Shown: positions 17,401-25,105 of the stretch, piece by piece | Numbering within the stretch: position 1 is the stretch's first letter | Layout of the letters: every line of letters starts with the position of its first letter | NCBI GenBank assembly: GCA_003241695.1 | Contig: QFPN01000006.1 | Span: 186,001-250,000 of the forward strand | DNA: 64,000 nucleotides | Direction of reading: 5' to 3' | Source of the DNA: Ancylobacter novellus | GTDB lineage: Bacteria; Pseudomonadota; Alphaproteobacteria; Rhizobiales; Methylopilaceae | The notes under the pieces: generated by a model | Told to the model about the DNA's origin: nothing | Seen by the model: the letters and a program-made list of their open reading frames with translations, nothing else | Database searches by the model: none | Translations under genes and position numbers: made by a program

Positions 17401-18006
17401 ATGAGACTGACGATCGCCGCGTTCGCCGCGCTTCTCTGCGCTTCTCCCGCAGTCGCCCAGCCGCAGGCCCAGCAGGGATCGGTCACGAGCGCCTTTTCGG
17501 GATTCTCGGCGAAGTCCGACGAGCCCGTGAACGTCGAGTCCGACAATCTCGAGGTGAAGGATCAGGAGCAGGCGGCGATCTTCACCGGCAGCGTGGTGCT
17601 GACGCAGGGCGGCTCCACGGTCCGCGCCAGGAAGCTCACGATCTACTACTACAAGAAGGGCGAAGGCCCGAAGGCCGCCGCTCCGAAGGGGCCGCAGCAG
17701 GGCGAGACCCAGGGCGCCAAGAGCGCGCCGGAAGCGGGGCGCGACATCCGGCGCATGGAGGCCGAGGGCGACGTCGTCGTCACGCAGCGCAACCAGAAGG
17801 CCACCGGCGCGCGCGGCGTGTTCGACGTCGAATCGAACAAGGTCGAGCTGACCGGCGGCGTGGTGGTGAGCCAGGACGACAACGTCATCCGCGGCGAGCG
17901 CCTCAAGGTCGATCTGACCACGCAGATTTCGCGCGTAGAAGGCGGCGGCGGCTCGGGCCGCGTCCAGGGCGTCTTCAAGCCGCGCCAGCAGAGCCAGAAG
18001 AACTGA
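17401..18006 (+). CDS. lptA: LptA/OstA-like lipopolysaccharide transport protein
   Basis: The 201-residue protein starts at the ATG at 17401, after AAGGAGG at good spacing, and has a signal peptide ending ASPAVAQ. The OstA domain is visible: PVNVESDNLEVKDQEQAAIFTGSVVLTQGG followed by RRMEAEGDVVVTQRNQKATG and VELTGGVVVSQDDNVIRGERLKVDL. LptA bridges the periplasm for LPS export. The following gene is lptB, confirming the assignment. A Lys/Gln/Pro-rich insertion lies near residues 85-110. Confidence 0.92.
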   Translation: MRLTIAAFAALLCASPAVAQPQAQQGSVTSAFSGFSAKSDEPVNVESDNLEVKDQEQAAIFTGSVVLTQGGSTVRARKLTIYYYKKGEGPKAAAPKGPQQGETQGAKSAPEAGRDIRRMEAEGDVVVTQRNQKATGARGVFDVESNKVELTGGVVVSQDDNVIRGERLKVDLTTQISRVEGGGGSGRVQGVFKPRQQSQKN

Positions 18007-18064
18007 GCCGAGACCGCGAAAGGCCGCGGGGGCGCCTTGAGGGATCCGTCAGGGAGACGAGGAC

Positions 18065-18901
18065 TTGAGGGGCATTCCGAACGGCTTTTGGGGCGTCCGC
18101 GCTCCGGATGGCGGCGGGCAGGGCGAAGTCCATGACCGCCACGCCCACATGGACTTCGCCTATGCCGAGACGCGTGACGACGGCGCGCTGATCGCGCGCA
18201 GCCTCGCGAAAAGCTACGGCGCGCGGACGGTCGTGGAGGACGTGAGCCTCTCGGTGAAGCGCGGCGAGGCCGTCGGCCTGCTCGGCCCGAACGGCGCCGG
18301 CAAGACCACAGTGTTCTACATGATCACGGGGCTGGTGCCGGCCGACCGGGGCCGCATCGAGCTCGCGGGACAGGACGTGACGCGCCTTCCGATGCACAAG
18401 CGCGCCCGGCTCGGCGTCGGCTACCTTCCGCAGGAAGCGTCGATCTTCCGCGGGCTCACGGTCGAGGACAACATCAAGGCGGTGCTCGAGGTGGTCGAGC
18501 CCGACCGCAAGAAGCGCGCCCACGACCTCGAGGCCCTGCTCGAGGAGTTCGGGATCGCGCGGCTCCGGAAGTCGCCCGCGATCGCGCTGTCGGGCGGCGA
18601 GCGGCGGCGCTGCGAGATCGCCCGCGCGCTCGCGAGCCGGCCGAGCTTCATGCTGCTCGACGAGCCCTTCGCGGGCATCGACCCGATCGCGGTCGGCGAC
18701 ATCCAGTCGCTCGTCCGCCATCTCACCGACCGCGGCATCGGCGTTCTGATCACCGACCACAACGTCCGCGAGACCCTCGGCCTGATCGACCGCGCCTACA
18801 TCATCCATTCGGGCGGCGTGCTGATGGAGGGCGAGCCGGACGCGGTCGTCTCCCACCCCGACGTCAGGCGACTTTACCTCGGCGAGGAATTTCGGCTTTA
18901 A
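18065..18901 (+). CDS. lptB: LPS export ABC transporter ATP-binding protein LptB
   Basis: The protein is 278 residues if it starts at the TTG at 18065; an ATG at 18149 gives 250 residues with less extra N-terminus. Walker A is GPNGAGKTT, the Q-loop region is LPQEASIFRGLTVEDNI, the signature is LSGGERRR, and Walker B is FMLLDEPFAGIDP, followed by ITDHNVRETL, the LptB-characteristic H-loop. It powers LptFG to extract LPS from the inner membrane. It follows lptA and precedes rpoN, a conserved proteobacterial order. Confidence 0.96.
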   Translation: MRGIPNGFWGVRAPDGGGQGEVHDRHAHMDFAYAETRDDGALIARSLAKSYGARTVVEDVSLSVKRGEAVGLLGPNGAGKTTVFYMITGLVPADRGRIELAGQDVTRLPMHKRARLGVGYLPQEASIFRGLTVEDNIKAVLEVVEPDRKKRAHDLEALLEEFGIARLRKSPAIALSGGERRRCEIARALASRPSFMLLDEPFAGIDPIAVGDIQSLVRHLTDRGIGVLITDHNVRETLGLIDRAYIIHSGGVLMEGEPDAVVSHPDVRRLYLGEEFRL

Positions 18902-19012
18902 CAGAAGCCGAACCGGTTCTCATGCAAGAATCGGCCCAACGGCCTGCGGCGCGCCTTCGCCGCGGCCGGACCGGGAGCGCCGGAGCAGTCGTCGCCGCAT
19001 GGCCTTCGTCCC

Positions 19013-20539
19013 ATGGCCCTGACCCCGAAGCTCGTCCTTCGCCAGTCGCAGTCGCTGGTGATGACGCCGCAGCTGATGCAGGCCATCAAGCTGCTCCAGC
19101 TTTCGAGCCTCGACCTCGCCGCCTATGTGGACAAGGAGCTCGAGCAGAACCCGTTGCTCGAACGCCAGGAGGCGGCGGAGCCGGCCCAGCGGGGCGACGA
19201 CGCCGCGGCGGGCGAAGGCGCGGATTCCGGGGACCCGGGTTGGGACGATCCCGTTCCTGGCTCTCGCGCGGAGGTCGAAAGCCGGCTCGACACCGATTTC
19301 GGAAATGTCTTTCCCGACGACGCGCCGCAGAACGCCGAGCGCGCCCCGGCTTCGACGCCGGCCGAGCCCGGCGACTGGTCCGGCGTCGGGCCGGGAGGCG
19401 CTTCGGCGGGCGAGGGGGCCGACCTCGAAGCCTATGTGGCGGATCGCCCGACCCTCGCCGACCATCTCGAGCGCCAGCTTTCGCTCGTCGTCACGGACGC
19501 CACGGACCGTCTGATCGGCCAGCATCTGATCGACCTCGTCGACGCCGCCGGCTATCTGCGGGAGCCGCTCGCGGACGTCGCCGATCGTCTCGGCGCGCCG
19601 ATCGAGCGCGTGGAGCGCGTGCTCGGCGTGATCCAGGGCTTCGAGCCGACTGGCGTCGGCGCCCGCTCGCTCGCCGAATGTCTCGCGATCCAGCTCCGGG
19701 ACCTCGACCGTTTCGACCCGGCGATGCAGGCGCTCATCGACAATCTCGACCTCGTCGCGCGCCACGATCACGCGGCTCTCCGGAAACTGTGCGGCGTCGA
19801 CGCCGAGGATCTCGCGGACATGCTGGCGGAGCTGCGCCGGCTCGATCCGAAGCCCGGCCACGCCTTCGGCTCCGAGATCGTGCAGCCGGTCGTGCCCGAC
19901 GTGACGGTGCGGGCCGGGCCGGACGGCTCGTGGATCGTCGAACTCGTCGCCGACAGCCTGCCGCGCGTGCTCGTCAACCAGACCTATTACGCCAAGGTGG
20001 TGCGTTCCGCGAAGAACGAGGGCGAGAAGACCTTCCTCACCGAATGCCTGCAGACGGCCAACTGGCTGACCCGAAGCCTCGAGCAGCGCGCGCGCACGAT
20101 CCTCAAGGTCGCGACCGAGATCGCGCGCCAGCAGGACGGCTTCCTGGCCTATGGCGTCGCGTATCTGAAGCCGCTGAACCTCCGGATGATCGCGGATGCG
20201 ATCGGCATGCACGAATCGACGGTTTCACGCGTGACCGCCAACAAATACGTCGCGACCCCGCGCGGCGTGTTCGAGCTAAAGTATTTCTTCACCGCCGCGA
20301 TCGCCTCCGCGGATGGCGGCGACGCGCATTCGGCCGAGGCGGTCCGCCACCGCATCCGCGCGATGATCGACGCCGAGAGTCCCGACGACATCCTGTCCGA
20401 CGACACGATCGTGAAGCGCCTGCACGAGGGCGGAATCGAGATCGCGCGGCGCACCGTCGCCAAGTATCGGGAGGGCCTGCGCATTCCCTCTTCGGTCCAA
20501 CGCCGCCGCGACAAGCAGGGCGCCGTCCGGTCGTACTGA
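19013..20539 (+). CDS. rpoN: RNA polymerase sigma-54 factor
   Basis: The 508-residue protein begins MALTPKLVLRQSQSLVMTPQLMQAIKLLQLSSLDL, the activator-interacting region I rich in Leu and Gln. An acidic linker follows (about residues 60-130), then the core-binding domain, the helix-turn-helix (MIADAIGMHESTVSRVTANKYVATPRGVFELKYFF) and the RpoN box ARRTVAKYREGLRIPSS. It directs enhancer-dependent transcription of nitrogen and related genes. Its cluster with lptB, hpf and ptsN is conserved. Confidence 0.98.
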   Translation: MALTPKLVLRQSQSLVMTPQLMQAIKLLQLSSLDLAAYVDKELEQNPLLERQEAAEPAQRGDDAAAGEGADSGDPGWDDPVPGSRAEVESRLDTDFGNVFPDDAPQNAERAPASTPAEPGDWSGVGPGGASAGEGADLEAYVADRPTLADHLERQLSLVVTDATDRLIGQHLIDLVDAAGYLREPLADVADRLGAPIERVERVLGVIQGFEPTGVGARSLAECLAIQLRDLDRFDPAMQALIDNLDLVARHDHAALRKLCGVDAEDLADMLAELRRLDPKPGHAFGSEIVQPVVPDVTVRAGPDGSWIVELVADSLPRVLVNQTYYAKVVRSAKNEGEKTFLTECLQTANWLTRSLEQRARTILKVATEIARQQDGFLAYGVAYLKPLNLRMIADAIGMHESTVSRVTANKYVATPRGVFELKYFFTAAIASADGGDAHSAEAVRHRIRAMIDAESPDDILSDDTIVKRLHEGGIEIARRTVAKYREGLRIPSSVQRRRDKQGAVRSY

Positions 20540-20710
20540 ATCCCGCGCTTCGGGGCGCTCGATTTTCAGGCATGACGGAAGAAAGGGCGGCCGCGAGGTT
20601 CCGTTGACTTCACGCAGGACCGACCCTACCACTCCAACGACGCCCCTGTGGGCGACGCGCGGCCGATCCCCGCGCGATCTTCGGCGCAATCAGTAGGCGG
20701 AGCGGACCAG

Positions 20711-21289
20711 ATGGGCTTGCGGGTATCCGGGAAGAACCTCGACATCGGTGAGGCGCTTCGCGGACAGGTTCAGGACCGCATAACGGACGCGATGGCGAAG
20801 TATTTCGGCGGCGGGTTCTCGGGCCATGTCACGGTCGCCAAGGACGGATCCGGCTTCCGGACCGAGTGCTCGATCCATCTCGACAGCGGCATCGTTCTGC
20901 AGTCCGCGGGCGCGGCGGGAGACGCCTACGCCAGCTTCGATCAGGCGGCGGAACGCATCGAGACCCGGCTCAAGCGCTACAAGACGCGGCTGCGCGATCA
21001 CCACGCCGATTCGGACGGCGACCCGCTCAGCTATGCGGTGATCGAGACGCCCGGCGAAGAGGTCGACGAGCAGGAAGGCTGGAGCCCGGCGATCATCGCC
21101 GAGTCGACCAAGCCGCTCCGCACGATGACTGTGGGTTTCGCCGTCATGGAACTCGACCTGACGGGGTCTCCCGTGGTCGTCTTCCGCAATGCGAGCCACG
21201 GCCGCATGAACATCGTGTACAGGCGTTCGGACGGAAACGTCGGCTGGATCGATCCCCCTGCGCAAGGGCAGGCGGCGAACGGCCACTGA
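20711..21289 (+). CDS. hpf: Ribosome hibernation-promoting factor, long form
   Basis: The 192-residue protein starts at the ATG at 20711 (MGLRVSGKNLDIGEALRGQVQDRI). Residues 1-105 form the S30AE/YfiA domain. The C-terminal domain (KPLRTMTVGFAVMELDLTGSPVVVFRNASHGRMNIVYRRSDGNVGWIDP) is the dimerisation tail of long HPF, which joins two 70S ribosomes into inactive 100S particles. It lies between rpoN and ptsN as in many proteobacteria. Confidence 0.95.
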   Translation: MGLRVSGKNLDIGEALRGQVQDRITDAMAKYFGGGFSGHVTVAKDGSGFRTECSIHLDSGIVLQSAGAAGDAYASFDQAAERIETRLKRYKTRLRDHHADSDGDPLSYAVIETPGEEVDEQEGWSPAIIAESTKPLRTMTVGFAVMELDLTGSPVVVFRNASHGRMNIVYRRSDGNVGWIDPPAQGQAANGH

Positions 21290-21374
21290 CGGACGCCGCG
21301 GCGGAGCGATCCGCCGCGCGCGGCCCATGCGGCCCGACCGATCAGGCGCGACGATCACCGAGGTCAAACGACTG

Positions 21375-21839
21375 ATGCCTCTCAGCGATCTGGTGGCTCC
21401 CAACGCCATCCTGCCCGCGCTCAAGGTCAACTCCAAGAAGCAGGCGATCCAGGAGCTCGCGGCGCGCGCCGCGGAGCTCACCGGCCTGCCGGAGCGCGAC
21501 GTGTTTGACACGCTGCTCCAGCGCGAACGGCTGGGCTCGACCGGCGTGGGCGCGGGAATCGCGATCCCGCACGGCAAGATGCCGAAATTCGACCGGTTGT
21601 TCGGGCTGTTCGCGCGGCTTGATCGTCCGATCGACTTCGACGCGCTCGACGGCGAGCCGGTCGACCTCGCCTTCCTGCTGCTCGCGCCCGAGACCGCGGG
21701 CGCGGACCACCTGAAGGCGCTGGCGCGCGTCGCGCGCATGCTCCGCGATCCGGTGACGGCGCAGAAGCTGCGATCGTCCCGCGACGCCAGCGCGCTCTAC
21801 GCCGTGCTGACCCAGGTCGCCGCGCCGAACGCCGCCTGA
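21375..21839 (+). CDS. ptsN: PTS IIA-like nitrogen regulatory protein
   Basis: The 154-residue protein starts at the ATG at 21375 (MPLSDLVAPNAILPALKVNSKKQAIQELA). The phosphorylated histidine lies in VGAGIAIPHGKMPKF, near residue 70. EIIA-Ntr takes phosphate from the PtsP/NPr relay and tunes potassium and nitrogen metabolism rather than sugar uptake. It belongs to the conserved rpoN-hpf-ptsN cluster. Confidence 0.96.
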   Translation: MPLSDLVAPNAILPALKVNSKKQAIQELAARAAELTGLPERDVFDTLLQRERLGSTGVGAGIAIPHGKMPKFDRLFGLFARLDRPIDFDALDGEPVDLAFLLLAPETAGADHLKALARVARMLRDPVTAQKLRSSRDASALYAVLTQVAAPNAA

Positions 21840-21897
21840 AACGGCCAGAGCGCCCAGGATTCAGGCGCCCGCGACCCGGGCGCCTGACGCGTCGTCC

Positions 21898-22167
21898 TCA
21901 GTGCACGCTGACGGTGACGAGTTCGTGCTCGCGCGCGCTCTCGATGAGAGCCTCGCGCGTGTCCGCCACCACGATCGGCGAGCCGTCGGCGCCCACCAGA
22001 GCGAACAGCTCCAGTCCCGGTTCGAGCTCGGGCGCCTGAGGGAACAGCGCGTTCAGCTCGTCGGAGAGGATGGGTTTCACATAGGCGATGTGACCGTCGC
22101 CGATCGCCGCGAACTCGGCGGCGCTCAAGACCTTCCGCCCAGAACCGTCCAGACTTCCATGCACCAT
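21898..22167 (-). CDS. DUF1150 family protein
   Basis: The 89-residue protein starts at the ATG at 22167, preceded by AAGGAG. The core AEFAAIGDGHIAYVKPILSDELNALFP and the following LFALVGADGSPIVVADTREALIESAREHEL are characteristic of DUF1150, a short alphaproteobacterial family usually encoded immediately after a small heat-shock protein gene, as here. Co-expression with hsp20 suggests a stress role; molecular function unknown. Confidence 0.88.
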   Translation of the reverse strand: MVHGSLDGSGRKVLSAAEFAAIGDGHIAYVKPILSDELNALFPQAPELEPGLELFALVGADGSPIVVADTREALIESAREHELVTVSVH

Positions 22168-22171
22168 GACT

Positions 22172-22627
22172 TTACTCCTTCTCCGCCAGACGGCGGCTGT
22201 CGTCCTGGGCCGTGATGGCGATACGCCGGACCGACGACTTCGGTTCCGGGCGAACGAGGTCGACCACCAGCAATCCCGTCGCAAGATCCGCGCCGAGAAC
22301 CTCCATGCCCTCCGCGAGCACGAAGGCGCGCGTGAACTGGCGCGCCGCGATGCCGCGGTGAAGGAAGGTCCGGTCGTCGCGTTCCGGCTGGGGACGCCCG
22401 CGAATGACGAGTTCGTTCTTGTCGAGCGTGACCTCGATCTGGTCGGGGGAGAACCCCGCGACCGCGAGCGTGATCCTGAGGCGCTCGGGCTCGCCCTCGA
22501 CCGGCGGAAGCCGCTCGATGTTGTAGGGCGGATAGCCGTCGCCGCTCTTGGCCACGCGGTCGAGCGCACGCTCGAGGCCGTCGAAGCCCAGCAGGAACGG
22601 GCTCTGCAAACTCGTCAGACGCGACAT
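22172..22627 (-). CDS. Small heat-shock protein Hsp20 (IbpA-like)
   Basis: The 151-residue protein has the alpha-crystallin domain (YNIERLPPVEGEPERLRITLAVAGFSPDQIEVTLDKNELVIRGRP), the FLHRGIAARQFTRAFVLAEGMEV segment, and the ATGLLVVDLVRPEP strand near the C-terminus, matching rhizobial IbpA-like proteins. It acts as an ATP-independent holdase for unfolding proteins. It is cotranscribed with DUF1150 (4-base gap). Confidence 0.92.
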   Translation of the reverse strand: MSRLTSLQSPFLLGFDGLERALDRVAKSGDGYPPYNIERLPPVEGEPERLRITLAVAGFSPDQIEVTLDKNELVIRGRPQPERDDRTFLHRGIAARQFTRAFVLAEGMEVLGADLATGLLVVDLVRPEPKSSVRRIAITAQDDSRRLAEKE

Positions 22628-22710
22628 CGTTCAAAGTCCTCGCCTTCAAGCGACTTTGACGGAGCCTCGTAAACAAAGCGCTCCGCATGGCCGGCAGACC
22701 CGGCCGAGCC

Positions 22711-22742
22711 CTAAGATGGTTTGCGCGCGAGCCTTCCGCAAG
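22711..22742 (-). promoter_or_regulatory. Possible heat-shock (RpoH) promoter upstream of hsp20
   Basis: On the minus strand CTTG (22739-22742) is followed after 19 bases by CCATCTTA. This loosely resembles the alphaproteobacterial RpoH consensus (CTTG, 17-18 bases, CYTATNT). It lies 84 bases upstream of the start codon. The spacing and -10 fit are imperfect, so this is only a candidate. Confidence 0.3.
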
Positions 22743-22916
22743 CGCGAGGATTTGGGCCGGGAACGAGCAGCCGAGCCTTGCCAAACGCTCGGCCTTTGAC
22801 TAGAAGGCGCACCGAACCGGCGGGCCAGCCGACAGCCGGGCTCGTTCACGACATTTCGAAAGAGACGGGATGCGGGGCTCTCCGCGAGAGCCTGTCGCGT
22901 TCCGGGACGAAGACCG

Positions 22917-23042
22917 ATGAAGATCCGCAACTCGCTGAAGTCGCTGCGCAACCGTCACCGCGACAACCGCATCGTGCGCCGCAAGGGCCGCGTCTACATC
23001 ATCAACAAGACCCAGAAGCGCTACAAGGCCCGTCAGGGCTGA
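22917..23042 (+). CDS. rpmJ: 50S ribosomal protein L36 (zinc-free type)
   Basis: This 41-residue protein begins MKIRNSLKSLRNRHRDNRIV and ends with INKTQKRYKARQG. It has the alphaproteobacterial L36 pattern and lacks the CxxC...H zinc ligands of the canonical form. It completes the large ribosomal subunit near the peptidyl-transferase region. A GC-rich hairpin terminator lies 53 bases after the stop, so it is probably monocistronic. Confidence 0.95.
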   Translation: MKIRNSLKSLRNRHRDNRIVRRKGRVYIINKTQKRYKARQG

Positions 23043-23095
23043 GGCTTTTCGGGCCCGCCGCGGCCCGAAGACCGCTTGCGTTTCGATCGATCGAG

Positions 23096-23126
23096 GCCGC
23101 CGGGGCAGCTCCGCCCCGGCGGCTTT
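23096..23126 (+). terminator. Hairpin terminator after rpmJ
   Basis: An 11-base perfect stem (GCCGCCGGGGC with GCCCCGGCGGC) and a six-base loop are followed by TTT. It sits between rpmJ and the TPR gene. Confidence 0.75.
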
Positions 23127-23159
23127 GACGTGCGCGCGGAGGGCGTTAAGCTTCGCCGT

Positions 23160-23801
23160 ATGATCCGCGCCGCGACCGCCTTCGTCTTCGCCGCCATGCT
23201 GCTGCCCGACGCCGCGTTCGCGCGACCGGCCAACGAGGCGCCGCCCGCGCCGCGCGATTTCCCGACCATCACCGGTCCCCGCGCTCCGGCGCCGAAGCCG
23301 CTGGACGAGCCCGACGCCCGAACGCAGGCCGCCGACGATCTGCTCGGGCGGCTGGCGAAGACGCAGGAACCGACCGCCGCCAAGCGCATCGCCGCGGCCG
23401 TGCAGGCGTTGTGGCTGCGGTCCGGCAGCGACACCGTCGATTTGCTGACCTCCCGCGCCGGCGAGGCGCAGCGCAAGCAGAAGATCGACGTCGCGATCAA
23501 GCTGATGGACGAGGCGCTGGCGCAGCGTCCCGATTTCGTCGAGGGCTGGAACCGGCGCGCGACGCTGCATTTCGTGGCGAAGGACTACGACGACGCCATG
23601 GCCGACCTCCACGAGGTGCTGATCCGCGAGCCGCGCCATTTCGGAGCCTGGATCGGGCTCGGCCGCATCCTTTCGGACACGGGCGACGACGCCAAGGCGC
23701 TCGCGGCCTATCGCAAGGCGCTGGAAATCTATCCCGCGGTCGAGGGGCTGAAAAAGCAGGCTGACGATCTCGCGCTGAAGGTCGAAGGCCAGCCCATTTG
23801 A
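23160..23801 (+). CDS. Exported tetratricopeptide-repeat protein
   Basis: The 213-residue protein starts at the ATG at 23160 with a signal peptide (MIRAATAFVFAAMLLPDAAFA). After a Pro-rich linker it has at least three TPR-like helix pairs (AIKLMDEALAQRPDFVEGWNRRATLHFVAKDYDDAMADLHEVLIREPRHFGAWIGLGRILSDTGDDAKALAAYRKALEIYP). Such proteins mediate protein-protein contacts in the periplasm. Its stop overlaps the start of the next gene (TTGA), indicating coupling. Confidence 0.85.
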   Translation: MIRAATAFVFAAMLLPDAAFARPANEAPPAPRDFPTITGPRAPAPKPLDEPDARTQAADDLLGRLAKTQEPTAAKRIAAAVQALWLRSGSDTVDLLTSRAGEAQRKQKIDVAIKLMDEALAQRPDFVEGWNRRATLHFVAKDYDDAMADLHEVLIREPRHFGAWIGLGRILSDTGDDAKALAAYRKALEIYPAVEGLKKQADDLALKVEGQPI

Positions 23802-24751
23802 TCCGCGTCCCCGTCGGCCTGCTTGCGGCCGCGGGCCTCGCCCTCGGCCTCGCGGCGCTCGGCTTCGGCTCGACGCGGGCCGCGCCCGGAGCAGATCCGG
23901 ACGGCCTCGACGTCGCGGTTCGGGGCGGGCGGCTTCACGTCGTGACCCTCGGTCCCCGCAACGCTCCGGGTCCCGCCATCCTGCTGCTGCACGGCGCAAG
24001 CGGAAACCACCGGGACATGCGGTTTTCGATCGGCGAACGTCTCGCGCGCCGTCACAGGGTCATTCTCGTCGATCGCCCCGGCCACGGCGGCAGCGACCGC
24101 CTCGGGGGCCGCGAGATGGCGTCTCCCGCGCGCCAGGGCGACGCCGTCGCCGAGGCGCTGGACCGGATGCGGGTCGGACGCGTGGTCGTGGTCGGCCACA
24201 GCTGGTCCGGCGCGCTGGCGGCGAGCCTCGCGCTCGACCATCCGCGGCTGGTGGCCGGCCTGGTGACATTGTCGGGCGCGACCGAGCCCTACGAGGACGG
24301 CGCGGCCTGGTACAACCGGATCGCCGCGACGCCGCTGCTCGGGGACGTCTTCGCGGCGACGATCGTCGGGCCGGTCGGGCGCGCGCAGTTTCCGCGCGGC
24401 GTGCAGTCGACCTTCCGGCCGCATCGGCCGCCGGCGGACTACATCGCCATGACCAGAGCCGAGCTGCTGCTGAGACCGGCCGAGTTCAAGGCGAACGCCC
24501 AGGATCTCGTGGACCTGCGCGGGTTTCTGCGGACCCAGGCCCCGCGCAACGGCGCGATCCGGGTTCCGACGACGATCGTCACGGCCGACCGCGACGACAT
24601 CGTCTCGCCCGAGATCCATTCGCGGCCGTTCCACGCGCAGGTGCGGGGCTCGAAACTGGTCGTTCTCGCGGGGGCGGGACACATGCCGCACTGGACGGAG
24701 ACCGATCGCGTCGTGGCCGAGATCGAGGCGGTGGCGGCGAAGTCCCGTTGA
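23798..24751 (+). CDS. Alpha/beta hydrolase
   Basis: The 317-residue protein starts at a TTG overlapping the upstream stop. An N-terminal hydrophobic stretch may be a signal anchor. The oxyanion region is LLLHGASGNHRDMRF, the nucleophile elbow is VVGHSWSGALAA, the acid is in TADRDDIVSPEIH, and the catalytic His is in LAGAGHMPHWTE. Substrate unknown. It is the last intact chromosomal gene before the broken tRNA-Phe and integrase. Confidence 0.88.
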   Translation: MIRVPVGLLAAAGLALGLAALGFGSTRAAPGADPDGLDVAVRGGRLHVVTLGPRNAPGPAILLLHGASGNHRDMRFSIGERLARRHRVILVDRPGHGGSDRLGGREMASPARQGDAVAEALDRMRVGRVVVVGHSWSGALAASLALDHPRLVAGLVTLSGATEPYEDGAAWYNRIAATPLLGDVFAATIVGPVGRAQFPRGVQSTFRPHRPPADYIAMTRAELLLRPAEFKANAQDLVDLRGFLRTQAPRNGAIRVPTTIVTADRDDIVSPEIHSRPFHAQVRGSKLVVLAGAGHMPHWTETDRVVAEIEAVAAKSR

Positions 24752-24845
24752 AGCGCGCCGAGGCCGCGGCGACCGCTGGACAGGCCGCGGGCGAGCCCCT
24801 ATAAGCGGCCCGCTTCGGGCGGCCCATGCGGCTTCGCCCGCTTAT

Positions 24846-24888
24846 GCCCGGGTAGCTCAGTTGGTAGAGCAGCGGACTGAAAATCCGC
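24846..24888 (+). pseudogene. 5' half of tRNA-Phe (GAA), interrupted
   Basis: The acceptor 5' strand GCCCGGG (24846-24852), D-arm GCTCAGTTGGTAGAGC and anticodon arm GCGGA-CTGAAAA-TCCGC (anticodon GAA at 24879-24881) are intact. The sequence then diverges at 24889: no T-arm, no CCCGGGC to close the acceptor stem and no CCA follow. The integrase gene begins about 200 bases later, so the gene was split by integration. The 3' half is not in the window. Confidence 0.85.
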
Positions 24889-25105
24889 AATTCTGCTCCC
24901 GACAGCCCCTTTTTCTCCCCCTCGGAAGTCCTCGCGAACCTACCCAAAACCCCTAATTTCTGAGGTGTTACGCCCATGTTCGCCCGGCGGTCGGAGGGGC
25001 TGCAGTGAGGCCCTCGTGAGCTGAGATCAGGCTTTCCAAGGCGGAGCGACCTTGTTAGGAGCTTGTGAGGAGGTCGATGGGGGCTTCCCGCGGGGATCCT
25101 CCGAC
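24889..25105. other. Left attachment region of the integrated element
   Basis: These 217 bases follow the broken tRNA-Phe and precede the integrase start. They are pyrimidine-rich at the start and contain no reading frame of note. This is where integrase arm sites would be expected, but I could not identify a direct repeat of the tRNA core elsewhere in the window. Confidence 0.5.

Noticed and set aside
18922..20607. 561-codon frame overlapping rpoN
   Set aside because: Arg/Gly/Ala-rich shadow of rpoN in another frame; rpoN has full family motifs.
24846..25105. Self-splicing intron in the tRNA-Phe anticodon loop
   Set aside because: The break is after the anticodon stem rather than in the loop, and no 3' exon (T-arm, CCCGGGC) is found within the next few hundred bases or elsewhere in the window.
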